Assembly: GCA_007922305.1 (NCBI GenBank)
Contig: ML677331.1
Coordinates: forward strand, 1-64,000
From: Dermatemys mawii
Lineage: Eukaryota; Chordata; Testudines; Dermatemydidae
Direction: 5' to 3'
DNA: 64,000 nucleotides
A program made the position numbers and the translations under genes. The number at the start of each line of letters is the position of its first letter. Position 1 is the first letter of the stretch. The notes below the pieces were generated by a model. That model ran no database searches and was not told the origin of the DNA. It saw only the letters and a list, made by a program, of their open reading frames with translations. Shown piece by piece: positions 35,058 to 47,749 of this stretch.

Positions 35058-35283
35058 TAAATACTTTGGGCTTCTTGATTTCGTGAGTTATTAACTCTTC
35101 TTCCCTGTCAAATATAGGACCTAGACTTCCCTTCATCTTTCTCCTGCTCCTACTTATTTAAAGAACCCCTTCTCATTGCATTATGCCCCCTCCTAGATGT
35201 AACTCATTTTGTGCCTTAGCCTTTCTGATTTTATCACTACATGCTTGTGCTGTTCTTTTGTACTCCTCCTTAGCAGTCTGTTC

Positions 35284-37730
35284 ATGTTCCCCCTGGAGCT
35301 TCCAGGCTGGTGGGTGATGACCTTTGAGCTCCACCAGAGGCCTAATGGCAGGGAGGAAAACTGGTAAGGTCCCCCGGAGCTTCCAGAGTGGTGGGAGAGG
35401 ACTTTAAAGCTCCTCCAAGGGCTTATTGGCCGGTGTACGAATGGTTAGCTCCACCAGGACCTTACGGGGGGTGTAGACGATTGTTAAGCTCCCCCTGGAG
35501 CTTCCAGGCTGGTGGGTGACAACCTTTGAGCTCCACCAGAGGCCTAATGGTGGGGAGGACCACTGGTAAAGTCTCTCTGGGCTTCCAGGGTGGTGGGGGA
35601 TGGCTTTTAAGCTCCTCTAGGGGCTTATTGGCATAGAGCACGGGTGTTTAGCTCTGCCATGGAGCTCCCAGGCTGGTGAGTGATGACATTTAAGCTCCTT
35701 CAGGGGCTTATTGGCGGAGGTATGAGTGTTTAGCTCCACCAGGATCTTAATGGAGTTGTAGACAACTGTTAAGGTCTGCCTAGAGCTTTCAGGCTGCTTG
35801 GGGACGACTTTAAAGCTCCTACATGAGCTCAATGGCGGTGTAAGTGACTGGTAAGGTCCCCCTGGAGCTTCCAGGCTGGTTGGTGATGACTTTAAAGCTC
35901 ATAGAGGAGCTTAATAACAGTGTAGACGACTGTTAAGGTCCCCCTGGAGTTTCCAAGCTGGTGGGTGACGATCTTTGAGCTTCACCAGAGGCCTAATGGC
36001 GGGGAGGACCACTAGTAAGGTCCCCCTGGGCATCAAGGACAGTGGGGGACAACTTTAAAGCTCCTCCAGGGGCTTAATGGAGGGGGTACGGGTGTTTAGC
36101 TTCACCAGGACCTTCGGGGGGGGGGGGGGGTAGACGACTGTCAAGGTCCCCCTGTAGCTTCCAGGCTCATGGGTGAAGTCCTTTGAGCTCATAGAGGAAC
36201 TTAACAATGGTGTAGACGACTGTTAAGGTCCTCCTTGGCTTCCAGGGTGATGGGGAACCACTTCAAAACTCCTCCAGGGGCTTACTGGCACGGGGGACTG
36301 GTGTTCAGCTGAAGAGGAGCTTAATGGAGCTGGAGACAACTGTTAAGGACCCCCTGGACCTTCCAGGATGGTGGGTGAAGACTTTTAAGCTCCTACAGGA
36401 GCTCAAATGCATGTAAATGACTGTTAAGGTCACTTTGGGCTTTGAGAGTGGTGAGAGATGACTTTAAAGCTTCTCCATGGGCTTATTGGCAGGGGACACG
36501 GGTGTTTAGCTCCACTAGGAGCTTAATGGAGATGTAGACGACTGTTATTGTCTGCCTGGAGCTTCCAGACTGGTGGGGGACAACTTTAAAGCTCCTACAG
36601 GAGCTCAATGGCAATGTAGATGACTTTTAAGGTCCCCCTGGAGCTTCTAGGCTGGTGAGTGACAATTGTAAGCTTCTCCAGAGAGTTACTGGCGTGGGAG
36701 ACGAGTGTTTAGCTCCACCAGGACCTTAAGGGTGGTGTAGATGATTGTTAATGTCTCCCTGGAGCTTTCAGGCTGCTGGGTGACGAGCTTTGAGCTCCAC
36801 CAGAGGCCTAATGGCGGGGAGGACCACTGGAAGGTCCCCCTGGGCTTCCAGGTAGGTTGAGTATGGCTTTAAAGCTCCTACAGGAGCTCAAATGCGTGTA
36901 AACGACTGTTAAGGTCCCCTTGGGCTTTGAGAGTGGTGAGAGATGACTTTAAAGCTCCTCCAGGGCCTTATTGGCGGGGGTGACGGGTGTTTAGCTCCAT
37001 CAGGAGCTAAATGGAGGTGTAGATGACTGTTAAGGTCCCCCTGGAGCTTCCAAGCTGGTGGGTGACGTCTTTAAAGCTCATAGAGGAACTTAATAATGGT
37101 GTAGACAACTGTTAAGGTTCCCCTGGAGCTTCCAGGCTGGTGGGTGACCAACTTTGAGCTCCACCAGAGGCATAATGGTGGGGAGGACCACTGTTTAGGT
37201 CCTCCTTGGCTTCCAGGGTGATGGGGAAGGACTTTAATGCTCCTCCAGGGGCTTATTGGCTGGGCGGATGGGTGTTTAGCTCCACCAGGATTTCAATGGA
37301 ATTGTAGACGACTGTTAAGATCCGCCTGGAGCTTCCAGGCTGGTTGGGGACGACTTTAAAGCTCCTAGAGGAGCTCAATGGCGGTGTAAACCACTGCTAG
37401 GGTCCCCCTGGAGCTTCCAGGGTGGTGGGAGAGGACTTTAAAGCTGCTCCAGGGGCTTATTGGCGGGGAGGACCACTGGTAAGGTCCCCCTTGTCTTCTA
37501 GTGGTGGGGGATGGATTTAAAGCTCCTCCAGGGGCTTATTGGTGCGGGGGATGGGTGTTCAGCTCCACCAGGACCTTAAGGGGGGTGTAGACGACCGTTA
37601 AGGTCCCCCTGGAGCTTCCAGGCTGGTGGGTGACGACCTCTGAGCTCCATGAGAGGCCTAATGTCGGGGAGGACACTGATAAGGTCTCCCTGGAGCTTCC
37701 AGGCTTGTGGGTGACATCTTTAAAGATATG
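35284..37730. repeat. 2.4-kb minisatellite of ~41-base modules in ~81/~122-base steps
   Basis: The anchor 'gagcttccaggctggtgg' recurs from 35300 to 37697 (for example 35300, 35381, 35502, 35583, 35787, 35869, 35950). Spacing is almost always about 81 or 122 bases, that is two or three modules of about 41. Module types are 'gagcttccaggctggtgg', 'agctcctccaggggcttatt' and 'agctccaccaggacctta'; they are themselves alike, implying one ancestral unit. Copies are diverged and a G run inflates one step near 36115-36130. Frames are not maintained across the 122-base steps, so it is not coding. It starts directly against the CR1 LINE. Confidence 0.93.
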
Positions 37731-39644
37731 TCCCCGCGATATCGTTAACAGAATAAGATTCAAGGTTATGATGTGATTCCCATGAAATACAACTTCCCTC
37801 GAAAACCCTAATTTTTTATGAATAGAGCATCCTGCTGGCAAGTGATATCAACCTGTTGGCGCCATTAAAGATCCTGGCCTATTTCTCTAGTGACTTGATG
37901 TTGTGGCATCATTTACACCTGTGCAAAGAGAGGGTAAATCATTGCCACATCAGAAATGTAGCGTTTTACAGCTACTTTGCGTGGATGTAAATCACTGCTC
38001 AAGAAGCAGAACACAGGAGAATCAAATACAATGTACCCAGCACAATAAGGCCACTTTGAATCTCTCCGGTAGCGCTAAGGACTGGCACCAACAAGCTAGG
38101 TGGGGATTTTCCTTGCATAGAAGAACCTCTCGATAGCACATGGCCACTTAAGCTGGCCCCAGCATAGGGTACGTATTATTTGTATATGCTGGGGGCATTG
38201 TCAGAGATAGGTACGGTGCTGCTGTGCTCCAATGATCTCCCTTGGCGAGCCGCTGGATATGTTGGTGGGAGCAATTGCATCTGGGCATAATTTAGAGCAG
38301 TGCGGAAGCTACAATAAATCATGATGTGGGTTGACCTGAACCCCAGTGGTGTGAAGAATTGGGGGGGATACAAAGATGATATAAAGCTACCTTTGCCCCT
38401 CCTCTCCCTGTACACAGCTTTGACACATCTCAAAATCTGGCCCCAGGGCTTGAGTTTTGGCTGCTGCTATGTGAGTTGTCAGTGCTTATTAGTATCATTC
38501 AAGTATCTTTAAGCACTTAAACTATTAATCTATAAGTTGCATCCCTCATAGGCAATAACCCTTTCTGTGACTTTACATCTTTGCCACCCTATGACAGAGT
38601 GTAAATGGGGCATTGACAACATTTGGATTAAATTGACCAAGAATAAGTCATTTTTGTTTATACACTTACTGTGAGATTCCCCCACCCCGCTTCTGCAGTT
38701 CCTATCAAAGACTCAGGTGGATTTGAGACTGCTTATACTGTCCATCTATCAGGTGCCTCTGAGTAGCAGCTCTTCAAAGTCTGGTGGTCAGGTCAGTGAG
38801 AGAGAGATTTGGCTAAAAATGTTATGGGCCCTGCACCAGGCGTTTGGACTGAATGAGGACTTAAGGATTTGGCCTTGAAGAGATGGATTAAAGGGCTTAA
38901 CTTCAAAGACCGGACCATACATAAAATAGTCAGGTGCTTACAAAGAAATCTGTTGTCTCGGTATGTGTACTGACCTCAGCATTAGCTCCCCATCTGTTGC
39001 AAGAGACCAGGGCTGAAAGAATGCACTTGCGTTCCACAGCAGCAGGTAACAGTAGGAAAATAACCTGAGATAAGGAAGAAAGGAGCAAAATTTTCAATTA
39101 AAAGCTCAATTTTGCAACAGCTGCCCTCCTTTCCCTAGTTTCACAGCTTCACAGGAGTGAAAGAAACAGTGGGGATTTCCTCTCACGGTTACTAAGCATA
39201 CCCAGTTCCCTTGGCATCACAGCATTTACAGTCTCTGTTCTTTTTTTATAGATGACATCTTTAACAATTAGAAAAGCTTAAGAGCAGGTAGAGCTTTTAT
39301 TCTATAAATATCAATGCAATTTTCTCTGAGGAACGTATTATGGGAATGCATCTCTCCTCCCCCATTCCTAATCAACCCATACTTCTCATTCAATTGTTAG
39401 CAGAAAAGGAACTGCCTGTTTCCCAAGGCTATGTGGCTTTTAGATATGTTTCCTCCCCCCATGATTCATATAAAAACTTTTAATTTACAGAACTGACACA
39501 TTAACTCCAATGGCCTAAGAGAATAAATGAATAATACTATATATTCATTTGCTAAACAACAGGAATATTTTCCCAAAGATTTTTTTTAATTGAAACCATT
39601 TATCATCTTGAATGTGGAATATATTCATTAGAAAGCTACATCTC
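37731..39644. other. No gene seen; recurrent 'acaaagatgatataaagct' module
   Basis: Unassigned DNA. At 38370-38410 'acaaagatgatataaagct' resembles 'acaaaggtggcataaagcc' at about 41059, both able to form a small hairpin, so an old shared repeat is likely. Confidence 0.45.
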
Positions 39645-39800
39645 AGAGGGGACAGGATAGCTCAGGAAATTAGCAATAGGCTACAAAGTCTTTTGCTTCT
39701 AGGTCACCCGTTCCAAATGTGTCCAGGTCACTACTGATCAGAAGACATCATTACCATCTGATACCTCTTTGTTAGCCTATATAAAAGTGACCTTGTGGTA
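39645..39800 (+). repeat. tRNA-derived SINE, diverged
   Basis: 'ggggacaggatagctcagg' contains an A-box-like GGATAGCTCAGG; 'aggtcacccgttccaaatg' sits where a B box is expected. Confidence 0.45.
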
Positions 39801-40279
39801 TTAGTCCAGTTCTTTGTGGAGAGGTATGTCCATATCACAAAAAACACAGTCACCCTTATCACGCTTCATGGTAATGTCTTCTCATACAGAGTCTGAATAA
39901 GGTTTTTTCACTCCAAATCAGAATTGAGGCATACTGGGTCACATAAGAGCTGACTGAAAAATGAGAAAACAACTTCATGAAACACTTTGAAATTTCAAAG
40001 TTGTTTCTGTTTTGCAGGGCTTGAAATGGACCCATTTTCTGCTTTTGACACAATTTTTCACATTTTATAGTAATATTTTAATTAGTTTCCAAAATTGTTA
40101 AAAATTGTCATTTACCAAAACAATATATTTCCTTACTGAAAAATTGGCCTGGTGTAACTGAGAAAAAACAACCATAAGCACCTCATGCATGTGTATTTCC
40201 TCTCAGTGATTTCCAAGGCACAGATTGTTCCCCTTAGAACCATATGTAACCTACTGGTGAGTGGGTGTTAAGGGGCTGT
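39801..40279. other. No gene seen
   Basis: AT-rich unassigned stretch. Confidence 0.45.
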
Positions 40280-40440
40280 CACTGTGACTGATTGGCAGAG
40301 GAGATATAGGTCTGTTACTACCTTGGCTAGAATGCTTCAGATGAAATTTGTAGTAGGTCATGTGCTTAGCTCAGGAAGTCCCTGATTCAATCCTCAGTGT
40401 GTTGGCTAAGATTGTACTTATGTGATGACCACCGAGGGTA
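40280..40440 (+). repeat. tRNA-derived SINE, diverged
   Basis: B-box-like GATTCAATCCT at 40384-40394 preceded by 'tgcttagctcaggaagtccc', similar in plan to the SINE at 28.7 kb but on the plus strand. Confidence 0.45.
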
Positions 40441-40699
40441 TTCTTACATTGAAAACAGTGGACTCAGCTACCTCTATGGCACCATTCTCCTCTCCCAGAC
40501 TATAGAGAGGGCATTTCCTAGGTGAGGGGTTCTAGGGAGGGGAAGACCAAAGTGAGCTACCCCTTCACAATCAATACTGTGTCTGTAGATAGACGTATTT
40601 TAATATTTTAGCAGGTGTATTTTAGTCTTTGACCTGCCTCCCAGCAATGTTTCAGGCATAATTAAGGAATGATTGCCAAGTGCTTTGAGACCTATATAA

Positions 40700-40960
40700 A
40701 TGCAAATTATTTGTATTACAGTAGCACCTGGAGGCCCCGACAAAGTGCAGGGCCCACTTGTTCTAGGCACTGTCCAACCACACATTGAAAGTCAGTGCCT
40801 GCCTTTGGGCACAACAAACAGAGGCAGGACAGGAAAATAGAGAGATGATGTGATTTGCTCAAGTCACTCGGCAGCTCAATAGCAGAGCCAACAATGAACC
40901 CAGGTTTTCTGGTTTCCAGTTCTGCACTCCCCTCCCCCATTACTTCACCATGCCTGCCCA
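40700..40960 (+). repeat. SINE with MIR-like second half
   Basis: 'gtattacagtagcacctgga', 'gttctaggcactgtccaacc', 'tgatttgctcaagtcactcg' and 'gagccaacaatgaacccagg' follow the full order of an abundant sauropsid SINE. Confidence 0.7.
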
Positions 40961-43291
40961 GATTCAGGCCTCTGAGAAGGCTACTTAATCAGCTACATGA
41001 GGATCACTCTGTCCTAGAGAAATCTCTGGGAGGTGTAGTAGTGTTAGGATTAGACTACAAAGGTGGCATAAAGCCACTTTTGTCTCATCTCCCCCTCAGC
41101 TATGCAGAGTGATAGTACAGTGCTAAGGAGCTAGCCCTCTAGTTACTACCATTTATTATTACTCTCACTTCTACAGTTTTTATGTAAATTTAAAAGTAAC
41201 ATAGATAATGATACAACTAGAAACACACTCCTGTGAATTTCATGGATCTTTCGTATAAAGGGGGTGGTGGAAAGGCTGATGTTTCAGCCTCCTTTCATCA
41301 GGCAGGCAAAGTTAACAAGCAGCTCAAAATAATAGTCCTCCTACCAGGGAATATTTCCCGATGAAGCTTGTGTACACATTTCAGTGCCATGCACAGGGTT
41401 GTAACTACATTAGAAGAGCTATCTTTGACTTAGACTTCAGTTAATTGGACATTTACTGCAGTGCTTCTAATGTGGATAAAAAGCCAGTTGAGGAAGCCTT
41501 ACTAAAATGAAAACCCATTCAAACCCTGCATGTTAAACCCTGCCTCTGAAAACACACAGAATCGATGGTCCTTGAGAAGGAAACAAAGAACAGAAGTCAG
41601 AAGGGAGAGGGCTTTCTTGTAAGCATGTTTAAATGGAAGCACTAAGGAGTTTATGAAGATGGATTCATTTGCCTTTCTATGAGCATTCTGACAGGGTACA
41701 AAACCAGTTAAAAGGCCAACAAAGAAACAACACTACAGAGCTTTACAGTAAGGTTGAGGAAGTGAGACAATTACATTCTGTGGTAAAGACTTCCCTTCTG
41801 AATTTGGGTTCATTTTTGGTTCTTCCTTGCATAGGGGAAAAAACACAGAAATATGTTAACTTGGAACATTAAAGGCTCAAAAATGAGGACATGATTTGTA
41901 CCAGACCAAAATGGAGAACTCTGAAAGCAAGGGTGAAAAACTAAATTTATTTTTTAAGTATAAAAAGCACATCAGAAAAGGAGAAAGCGAGAGCAAGAGT
42001 TTAATAGGATAAAGCATAAAAATTAAACTGGTACAAATTTTGCCGATGAGATATTATTTTTAACTAAGCACCGAGGGTTGGAAAAAAGGGAAATGACCGT
42101 AAATAAAAATGAAAGCATGCACATCAGAGAAGATATAAGGAATTATTTCTTCATGTATAGAAAAAGAAATATGAAGAAAAGCTTATGAGGCAAAGCTATT
42201 AAAGCAAAGATAATTCATGAAATAATTACAGCTAGTTGCTACACTGCAGGATATACTGAGATTTGGAAGGTAAAACTCAGCTTTGATGACCAAACAACCT
42301 TTCCTCCTAAAATGTTTTGTGCTTTTATCTACTGGGTGGCTTCATTTGCATTTCTCATTTGCTTCCCATCAGGTTTCCTGTAGAGATCAATAAACACACT
42401 ACATGTCAAAAGTGAAAGCACTGAATTTTATCTTCTTTGCATCTTTGTAAAGCCTGCTTAGAAAGGGTGATAGGATAATTCTGTAGAAAATTCTTTGTGG
42501 AGTTGTTTTAGGAAATCACATATAGGCCCTGATCTTTCAGCAGAGCTAAGTTCTTCATTGAGGAACCATGAGGAGAGGCAAAGGAGGGCTCTGATCAGAT
42601 ACCCCTTATTGGTTTGCCCAGTGCTGTCCTATCTTACCCACTGGAACTGCCCCCCAGGGACTGTTAAGCCAAATGGGAATCCCCAGAGTTCAGCATCTCT
42701 TTAGCTATCAGGCAGGTCATCACCCCACCCCTGGAAGAGTAGTATACAACCAGTTACGTCAGCTCAGGATTCCTCCACACCGCATATGCTTATGGGCTCT
42801 TCTGAAGGTGGGTACTTTTCTGAATCCTGGCCATAAAGAGCTCATCATATTATTTTCCTCAGTAATATCCCAAGGTTAGAACGCCTATTGATAAGACTAA
42901 GTGCTATCCTGAATAGGGGCATACATGAACAACAATAGTAGTTACACTAGCTAGGAGAAAATATATAAGGGATGTCAACCCTCATGCTACAGGATCTCAA
43001 CCAGCTACTAATTGTCTGGGATTAGGACAAAAGTTTTCTTTTTATCATCATCCAGTATGGCTCTCCCTATAGTGATATAATTAATTTTAGTTTAAATTCT
43101 GACCTCTGCTGTTCTTTGATACTGACACGGTTCTTGTAAGGTTTTTTACCTTTAAATAATTACTACCTGTGCTTGAATTTAACATCAGATTAACAATGCT
43201 TTTGTTTAAAATCTAATTGGAAGCGTCATCATTTGTATAACCTTGTTACTTTCTTAACGGGTGGTGATTCAAGTTTGAGTGGCAATCCTTA
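40961..43291. other. No gene seen
   Basis: AT-rich, low in recognisable repeats; frames are short. A module resembling 38.4 kb occurs near 41059. Confidence 0.5.
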
Positions 43292-43591
43292 TTATTGACA
43301 AAGAAAATTATACCTATTTTCCCCCCATAATAAAACTGATCCAATTCTTCCTTGTGATGCAGTTTGTATCTCACTGCTCCTTCCTGCTGATGATACAATG
43401 GTAAGTATCTGAGCAACTGTGAGGGCAGAGTTGTAGTCACTTTTTGAAAAATTTGCAACATTTGGTAAAGCAGTATAGTTTAACCCACAGTCTGACAAAC
43501 AACATCTGCTAGAGACTGAAAATTGAGCTTGTAGCTTTGGTCTTGCAACATGCTGAGCATTCTGGCCCCAGTTTAAATCACTTAAGCACAT
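43292..43591 (-). other. Unrecognised open frame (99 codons)
   Basis: An ATG-started minus-strand frame with ordinary-looking composition, including CCLSDCGLNYTALPNVANF and SALTVAQILTIVSS. I recognise no domain. It may be a fragment of an interspersed repeat or chance. No splice sites or regulatory signals support a gene. Confidence 0.2.
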
Positions 43592-43672
43592 GCGTTACTT
43601 TAAGCACGTATCACCCTGCTGCCTTCAGTGAGACGATTCATATGCATAAGTGCTTTGCTGGATTTGAGCCAG
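43556..43672. repeat. Fold-back repeat fragment
   Basis: 'tcacttaagcacatgcgtta', 'ctttaagcacgtatcaccct' and 'cataagtgctttgctggatt' are the two facing halves of the 'cttaagcacatgcttaa' palindromic family. Confidence 0.55.
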
Positions 43673-44880
43673 AAGGCTCAGTGCCTGGCAGGATGGAGCC
43701 ATATGAGAGACAATTTACAGAATATCCAGGGTTGTAATATTGATATTTCTTGACATTCTAAGGCACTAAGGAAAATCTTAAGAGTTTTGAGTGTGTGTCT
43801 TATGGAGAGTCTGAAGGAGAGATTGCTAACTTCACCTACCTATCCCCAGACCAGCCAATCACAAACCCTACCCATAAGTCCTCACTCATACAAAACACCC
43901 ATATGAACTAGAATCTGCTCTCATTTAGGGTTTGGTCCAGACACAGCCAGCTAAAATCAATGAGAGTCTTTGCATTGATTCCAGTGGCTTTGGGGAAAGA
44001 CCTGAGTTCGTCTACTGAAGTCAGTAGCATGATTCATCATTATTTGGTGTAACACAGAGCACAGTCTACCTATCATCATGACAGTTTTGCTTGAATAAGG
44101 ACAGAGTTAAGCTTCAAAAGCAGAAAAAGTTCATTTAGAGTTGCCTTCCTCCCTACAAGGAAATATGGTTAAAAGTCTGCCATTTTCAGCTTAAAAGAGG
44201 GTATTTGCTGAGGTTCTAAGAATACATGTATTTGCCGGAAGTCCATGAAGATTTGAAACATGCTTCCTACTGCTAAACCAAGTGTATATAATAGTTTTGT
44301 CATCAAGTAGTTTAAGGATATTTCTCCACGATCCCTAAAGTGGAGATAGAGAGGGACAGGCAGAGGAAAAGGGAGATCTCCTACCAGCATTAGTTCTTTT
44401 TTATATTACTAAGGCAATATATAAATACACACATTTGAAAGCAAGACTGGCTAGATGAAGAAAGTCAGACCATTCATTCCACTAATCAAGGTCAGTTTAA
44501 TGTTAGTTTAAAAACTAACCAAGTCTATGTTTGTTTTTATGGATTATGAAGCCTCAAGGGAGAGACAAACACATTTCTCAAAATAAGAGCCTCTAGTTCA
44601 ACAAAAATATTTCTTCTGCATCCTCTGGGCAATAAGATCTCCAAGCAGGGACTAAGTATTGGTGCCAATGAGACTTAGAAGGGCTGAAAATTGTTTCTCA
44701 GAATCCAGTTCACTGACTGCAGAGAGTTGCTGTAGATATTCCACATACAGTGATTGCCATTAAACCCTTTTTAATTTGACTCTCCAAGTAGACACTGTTA
44801 TTGCAGTATTCATGTCACACCCTAGATTTAGTACAGAGAATATCATACATACTACTTGAAAAGGTAATTGGAAACATTTT
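43673..44880. other. No gene seen
   Basis: Unassigned, AT-rich. Confidence 0.5.
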
Positions 44881-44884
44881 GGCC

Positions 44885-45010
44885 CTGATCTTTGGCTACA
44901 GACAAGAAATTCACAGTGCATCAGGAGGGGGTTGCAAAGGTGGCTGGTTCACAGATTGAACCCAAATCTGTTGAGTCTCAGTGCTTTAACAAAAGAACAA
45001 TCTACATCTG
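44885..45010 (-). repeat. MIR-like SINE fragment
   Basis: The minus strand shows 'agcactgagactcaacagat' then 'ttgggttcaatctgtgaacc', as in the MIR head. Confidence 0.45.
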
Positions 45011-45806
45011 CTGACGTGTGTATCAAATGGGCCGTGGGTATGATGCCATTCTTGGCTGTGTGTGTCACAAGGCCTCTCCATTTTACTCTGTGTCACACAC
45101 CTCTAAAGCTGAGATGGAGATTTGCTGATATCCCCTGGTGGAAGGCCCAGGAGGGAGAAAAGTAAGCAACGGAATCAAAAAGAATGTGTTCTTGGTGACA
45201 GCAGCTAGAGTGAGAGACACAGGCATGAAACAAAGATCTTATTAATGAGAGAGTGAAAAATTAATCAGACCACTATGTGTGCTAAGTCTAAGGGAAGAGA
45301 GTGGTTGTGAGGAGGACATAATAGAACCAGTCAATTTGTATTTCTGATATTGCAATATTATTCCATCTGGCAGCACCCATAAAATGTGGAGTGGTTGGAA
45401 ACAATGTAGAGTTTGTTTCCAAACTCACCACTCTATTCTTTGATGTGATTCAGAACATTGTAGTGCTCAGGGGTACCCCTTGTCTTCCTAACGAGCTAAA
45501 CCCATTTCTTTTTTAATGGTGATTCAAAAAATGATGAAGACTAGAGCTGGTCAGAAAAACTTTGGTGGAGCCATTTTCTGTCTGAAAGCACAGTTCCATG
45601 AAAACTGAAACATGTCACACAATCGTATCAAATTCACCAAAATTTCATTTTGGAGAAAAACTAAAACAAGTACCTACAATGTTGAAACAACTCATTGCAA
45701 TATTTTCAGAATGAAATGTTTTGGTTTTTTTAAATTGATTTTTACACAGTTGTTAGATCAATTTTGACTTTTAATATAAGTTGAAATGTTTCACTTTTAT
45801 CAAAAT
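45011..45806. other. No gene seen
   Basis: AT-rich unassigned sequence up to the LTR. Confidence 0.5.
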
Positions 45807-45811
45807 GAAAT

Positions 45812-46596
45812 TGTCAGGATTGCCTCCCCACTCTGAACTCTAGGGTACAGATGTGGGGACCCGCATGAAAAAAGAAATAACCCCCACAAGCTTATTTTAC
45901 CAGCTTGGGTTAAAATGTTTTTCCCCAGAACACAAATTCTTTTGTATTTGGACCTGGTACGCTGCCACCACCAAACTAGGTCTAGGGTAGTTTGAGGACC
46001 CTTCTTTCCCTTTCCACTAATCCCTCAAACTTCTTCCTTCCCTGGGAAGCTTGAGAGAAAAAAACCCCCAAACCTCGCCTGCTCCTGCGAGACGTGCCCG
46101 ATCCAAAACCAGGATCTTACACAATGAAAAACAAGCAGTCAGCTTCTTAAAAGAAAGATTTTAATAAAAGAAAAAAAGAAAGGAATAAATCCCTTATAAC
46201 CATCAATAGAACAGCATCTACCATAATCAACAAAAGGATTCAAAAACCAAACCTCTCCCCCGAGGCAATTTTCTCCCACAGTTGATATCTCTGCTGAAGC
46301 TTACAATATCAAGAAGCACCCAGCCAACACTCACCACTGAGAACTCTCCAAGTGATAAAGAGAAGGTAAACTTACTGACTACAATACTTAATAGAATCTT
46401 ATAGTTATAGTGAAAGACATAGCTGTGTTCATCCCATAGCCGAGGTGAACAGAGAGAGACCCAGAGAGAAACTGAAACTTAAAATCCTTTGTCTCTTGAG
46501 GAATTTCTCATTGGTCAGTTGTCCACCTCTCAGGTTACCTTTAGCTTAACCCCTTACAGGTAAACACTAATTCTAGGCTACTTCACACTTATGACA
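45812..46596 (-). mobile_element. Solo LTR, family 2, copy a (785 bases)
   Basis: TGTCAGGATTGCC ... CACTTATGACA, flanked by GAAAT on both sides (45807-45811 and 46597-46601). It is the reverse complement of the copy at 61425-62198. On the minus strand it has a CCAAT box, a TATA region and the polyadenylation signal ATTAAA (46165-46160), so U3-R-U5 runs leftwards. No internal genes adjoin it. Confidence 0.87.
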
Positions 46597-46601
46597 GAAA
46601 T

Positions 46602-47300
46602 GTTTCAATCCAAAACATTTTTAAAACAATTTGCAGAACATTTCAAAGTTTGTGCATTTTTTTGCGATTCAAAATGAAGCCAAACTTCAAATTCCTTTAT
46701 GAAACGGAATTGTTGTCCTCTGTTTAAATCATTTTGCCATAGTTTCAGTATAGCAGACCCCCTGGTATTATATACATATACCACATCACAGGCGGGCAAC
46801 ATTTGTAATCAATGTCTTTCCTTCCTTCCAAATTTAACTCAATTGCTCTTAAAATGCACAATATTTCCTACTATTACAAGGTGACCCACATAGGGTCTTC
46901 TCCTTCACTACTGAAATCAGTGCAAGTTTTGCAATTGATTGGAAGAAAGATAACAGCCTTACTTTCTCTACTTTTAAATAGCAGTATTCCACTCTTCTTA
47001 AAGATAACTTTTCTCGGCAACTTTTACGTTTCTCCTTACCAGTATATATACCTGGTATAAGTCTCCCCCCTTCCCTGTTTATTGCCTCTCTTCTAAACAA
47101 TCAGCCTCAGTATTTAACTCCTATTGACATTTTTTCCTCCACCATTTTGGTGATTTTCTACAATTGGTATAGTCTTTAAGTGAACATGTTACATACCTTA
47201 ATTACTCATGTCTCTTCTCAGTGCCCTTACCTCTCTACTCACTGCTGTTGTGCAGTGGGCCTTCTCCAAAATACTTGGTAATGGTAAAATCCCCTGCCAA
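46602..47300. other. No gene seen
   Basis: Unassigned, AT-rich. Confidence 0.45.
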
Positions 47301-47368
47301 TGTTTTCAAAACTGAGTGCCTCCAGTTAGGCACCTAAATCCTATTTAAGCACTTAAATAAGAGACTTT

Positions 47369-47598
47369 GGGCTAGTCTACACTGGCAACACCACAGCACT
47401 GGGAGAGAGCTCTCCCAACACTCTTAAAAACACTCACCTCCATGAGAGGCATAGCTACCAGCACCGAGAATGCGGCTCCCATTGCTGGTCCACTGTCTAC
47501 ACTGGACGCTTTACAGAGTTGAAACTTGCTGGGTGTGTTTTTTCACACCCCTGAGTGAGAAAGTTGCAACGCAGTAAATTGCCAGTATAGGCAAGCCC
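47369..47598. mobile_element. hAT-type MITE
   Basis: GGGCTAGTCTACACTGGCAA at the left faces TTGCCAGTATAGGCAAGCCC at the right, an imperfect terminal inverted repeat around 230 bases. Inside are 'gtgttttttcacacccctga' and 'cagcactgggagagag' blocks known from abundant turtle MITEs. A clear 8-base duplication is not visible. A fold-back scrap ('ccagttaggcacctaaatcc') lies just before it at 47320-47345. Confidence 0.65.
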
Positions 47599-47749
47599 TT
47601 AGTTATCAAAATGTCTGAGCAAGAGAGATAGTAATCGTATAATGGACATATTCTGTGCATGTTAATTAAGGTGCACGGTCTCTCTCTGTAGGAAACACTG
47701 AAAAACTTAGTGTGTGAAGTCATCATAAAGCTTCAACAGATGAGGCTTC

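Larger units (their letters stand above)
33826..35283 (-). pseudogene. CR1-type LINE ORF2 (endonuclease/RT junction), split by a nested insertion
   Basis: Read on the minus strand: DKIRKAKAQNE (35236-35203), then a degenerate linker, then, past the inserted block 34242-35057, the 'SASFAAIFPK' region. LAEAISEPLAIIFENFW and GESPEKWRRANIFPIFK follow (34079-33858). This is the ORF2 section just before and at the start of the reverse transcriptase of CR1-group LINEs. Stops and frame changes are present. The coding frame runs up to the left target duplication and resumes after the right one, so the later insertion went into an existing LINE copy. Confidence 0.75.

Noticed and set aside
35284..37730. 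CRISPR-like array
   Set aside because: There are no constant repeats with unique spacers; all modules are related to one another, and the genome is vertebrate.
35617..37841. Minus frames with repeated 'VELNTH' and 'TLTVVY' pieces
   Set aside because: The repetition comes from the minisatellite; 122-base steps change frame, so no protein is maintained.
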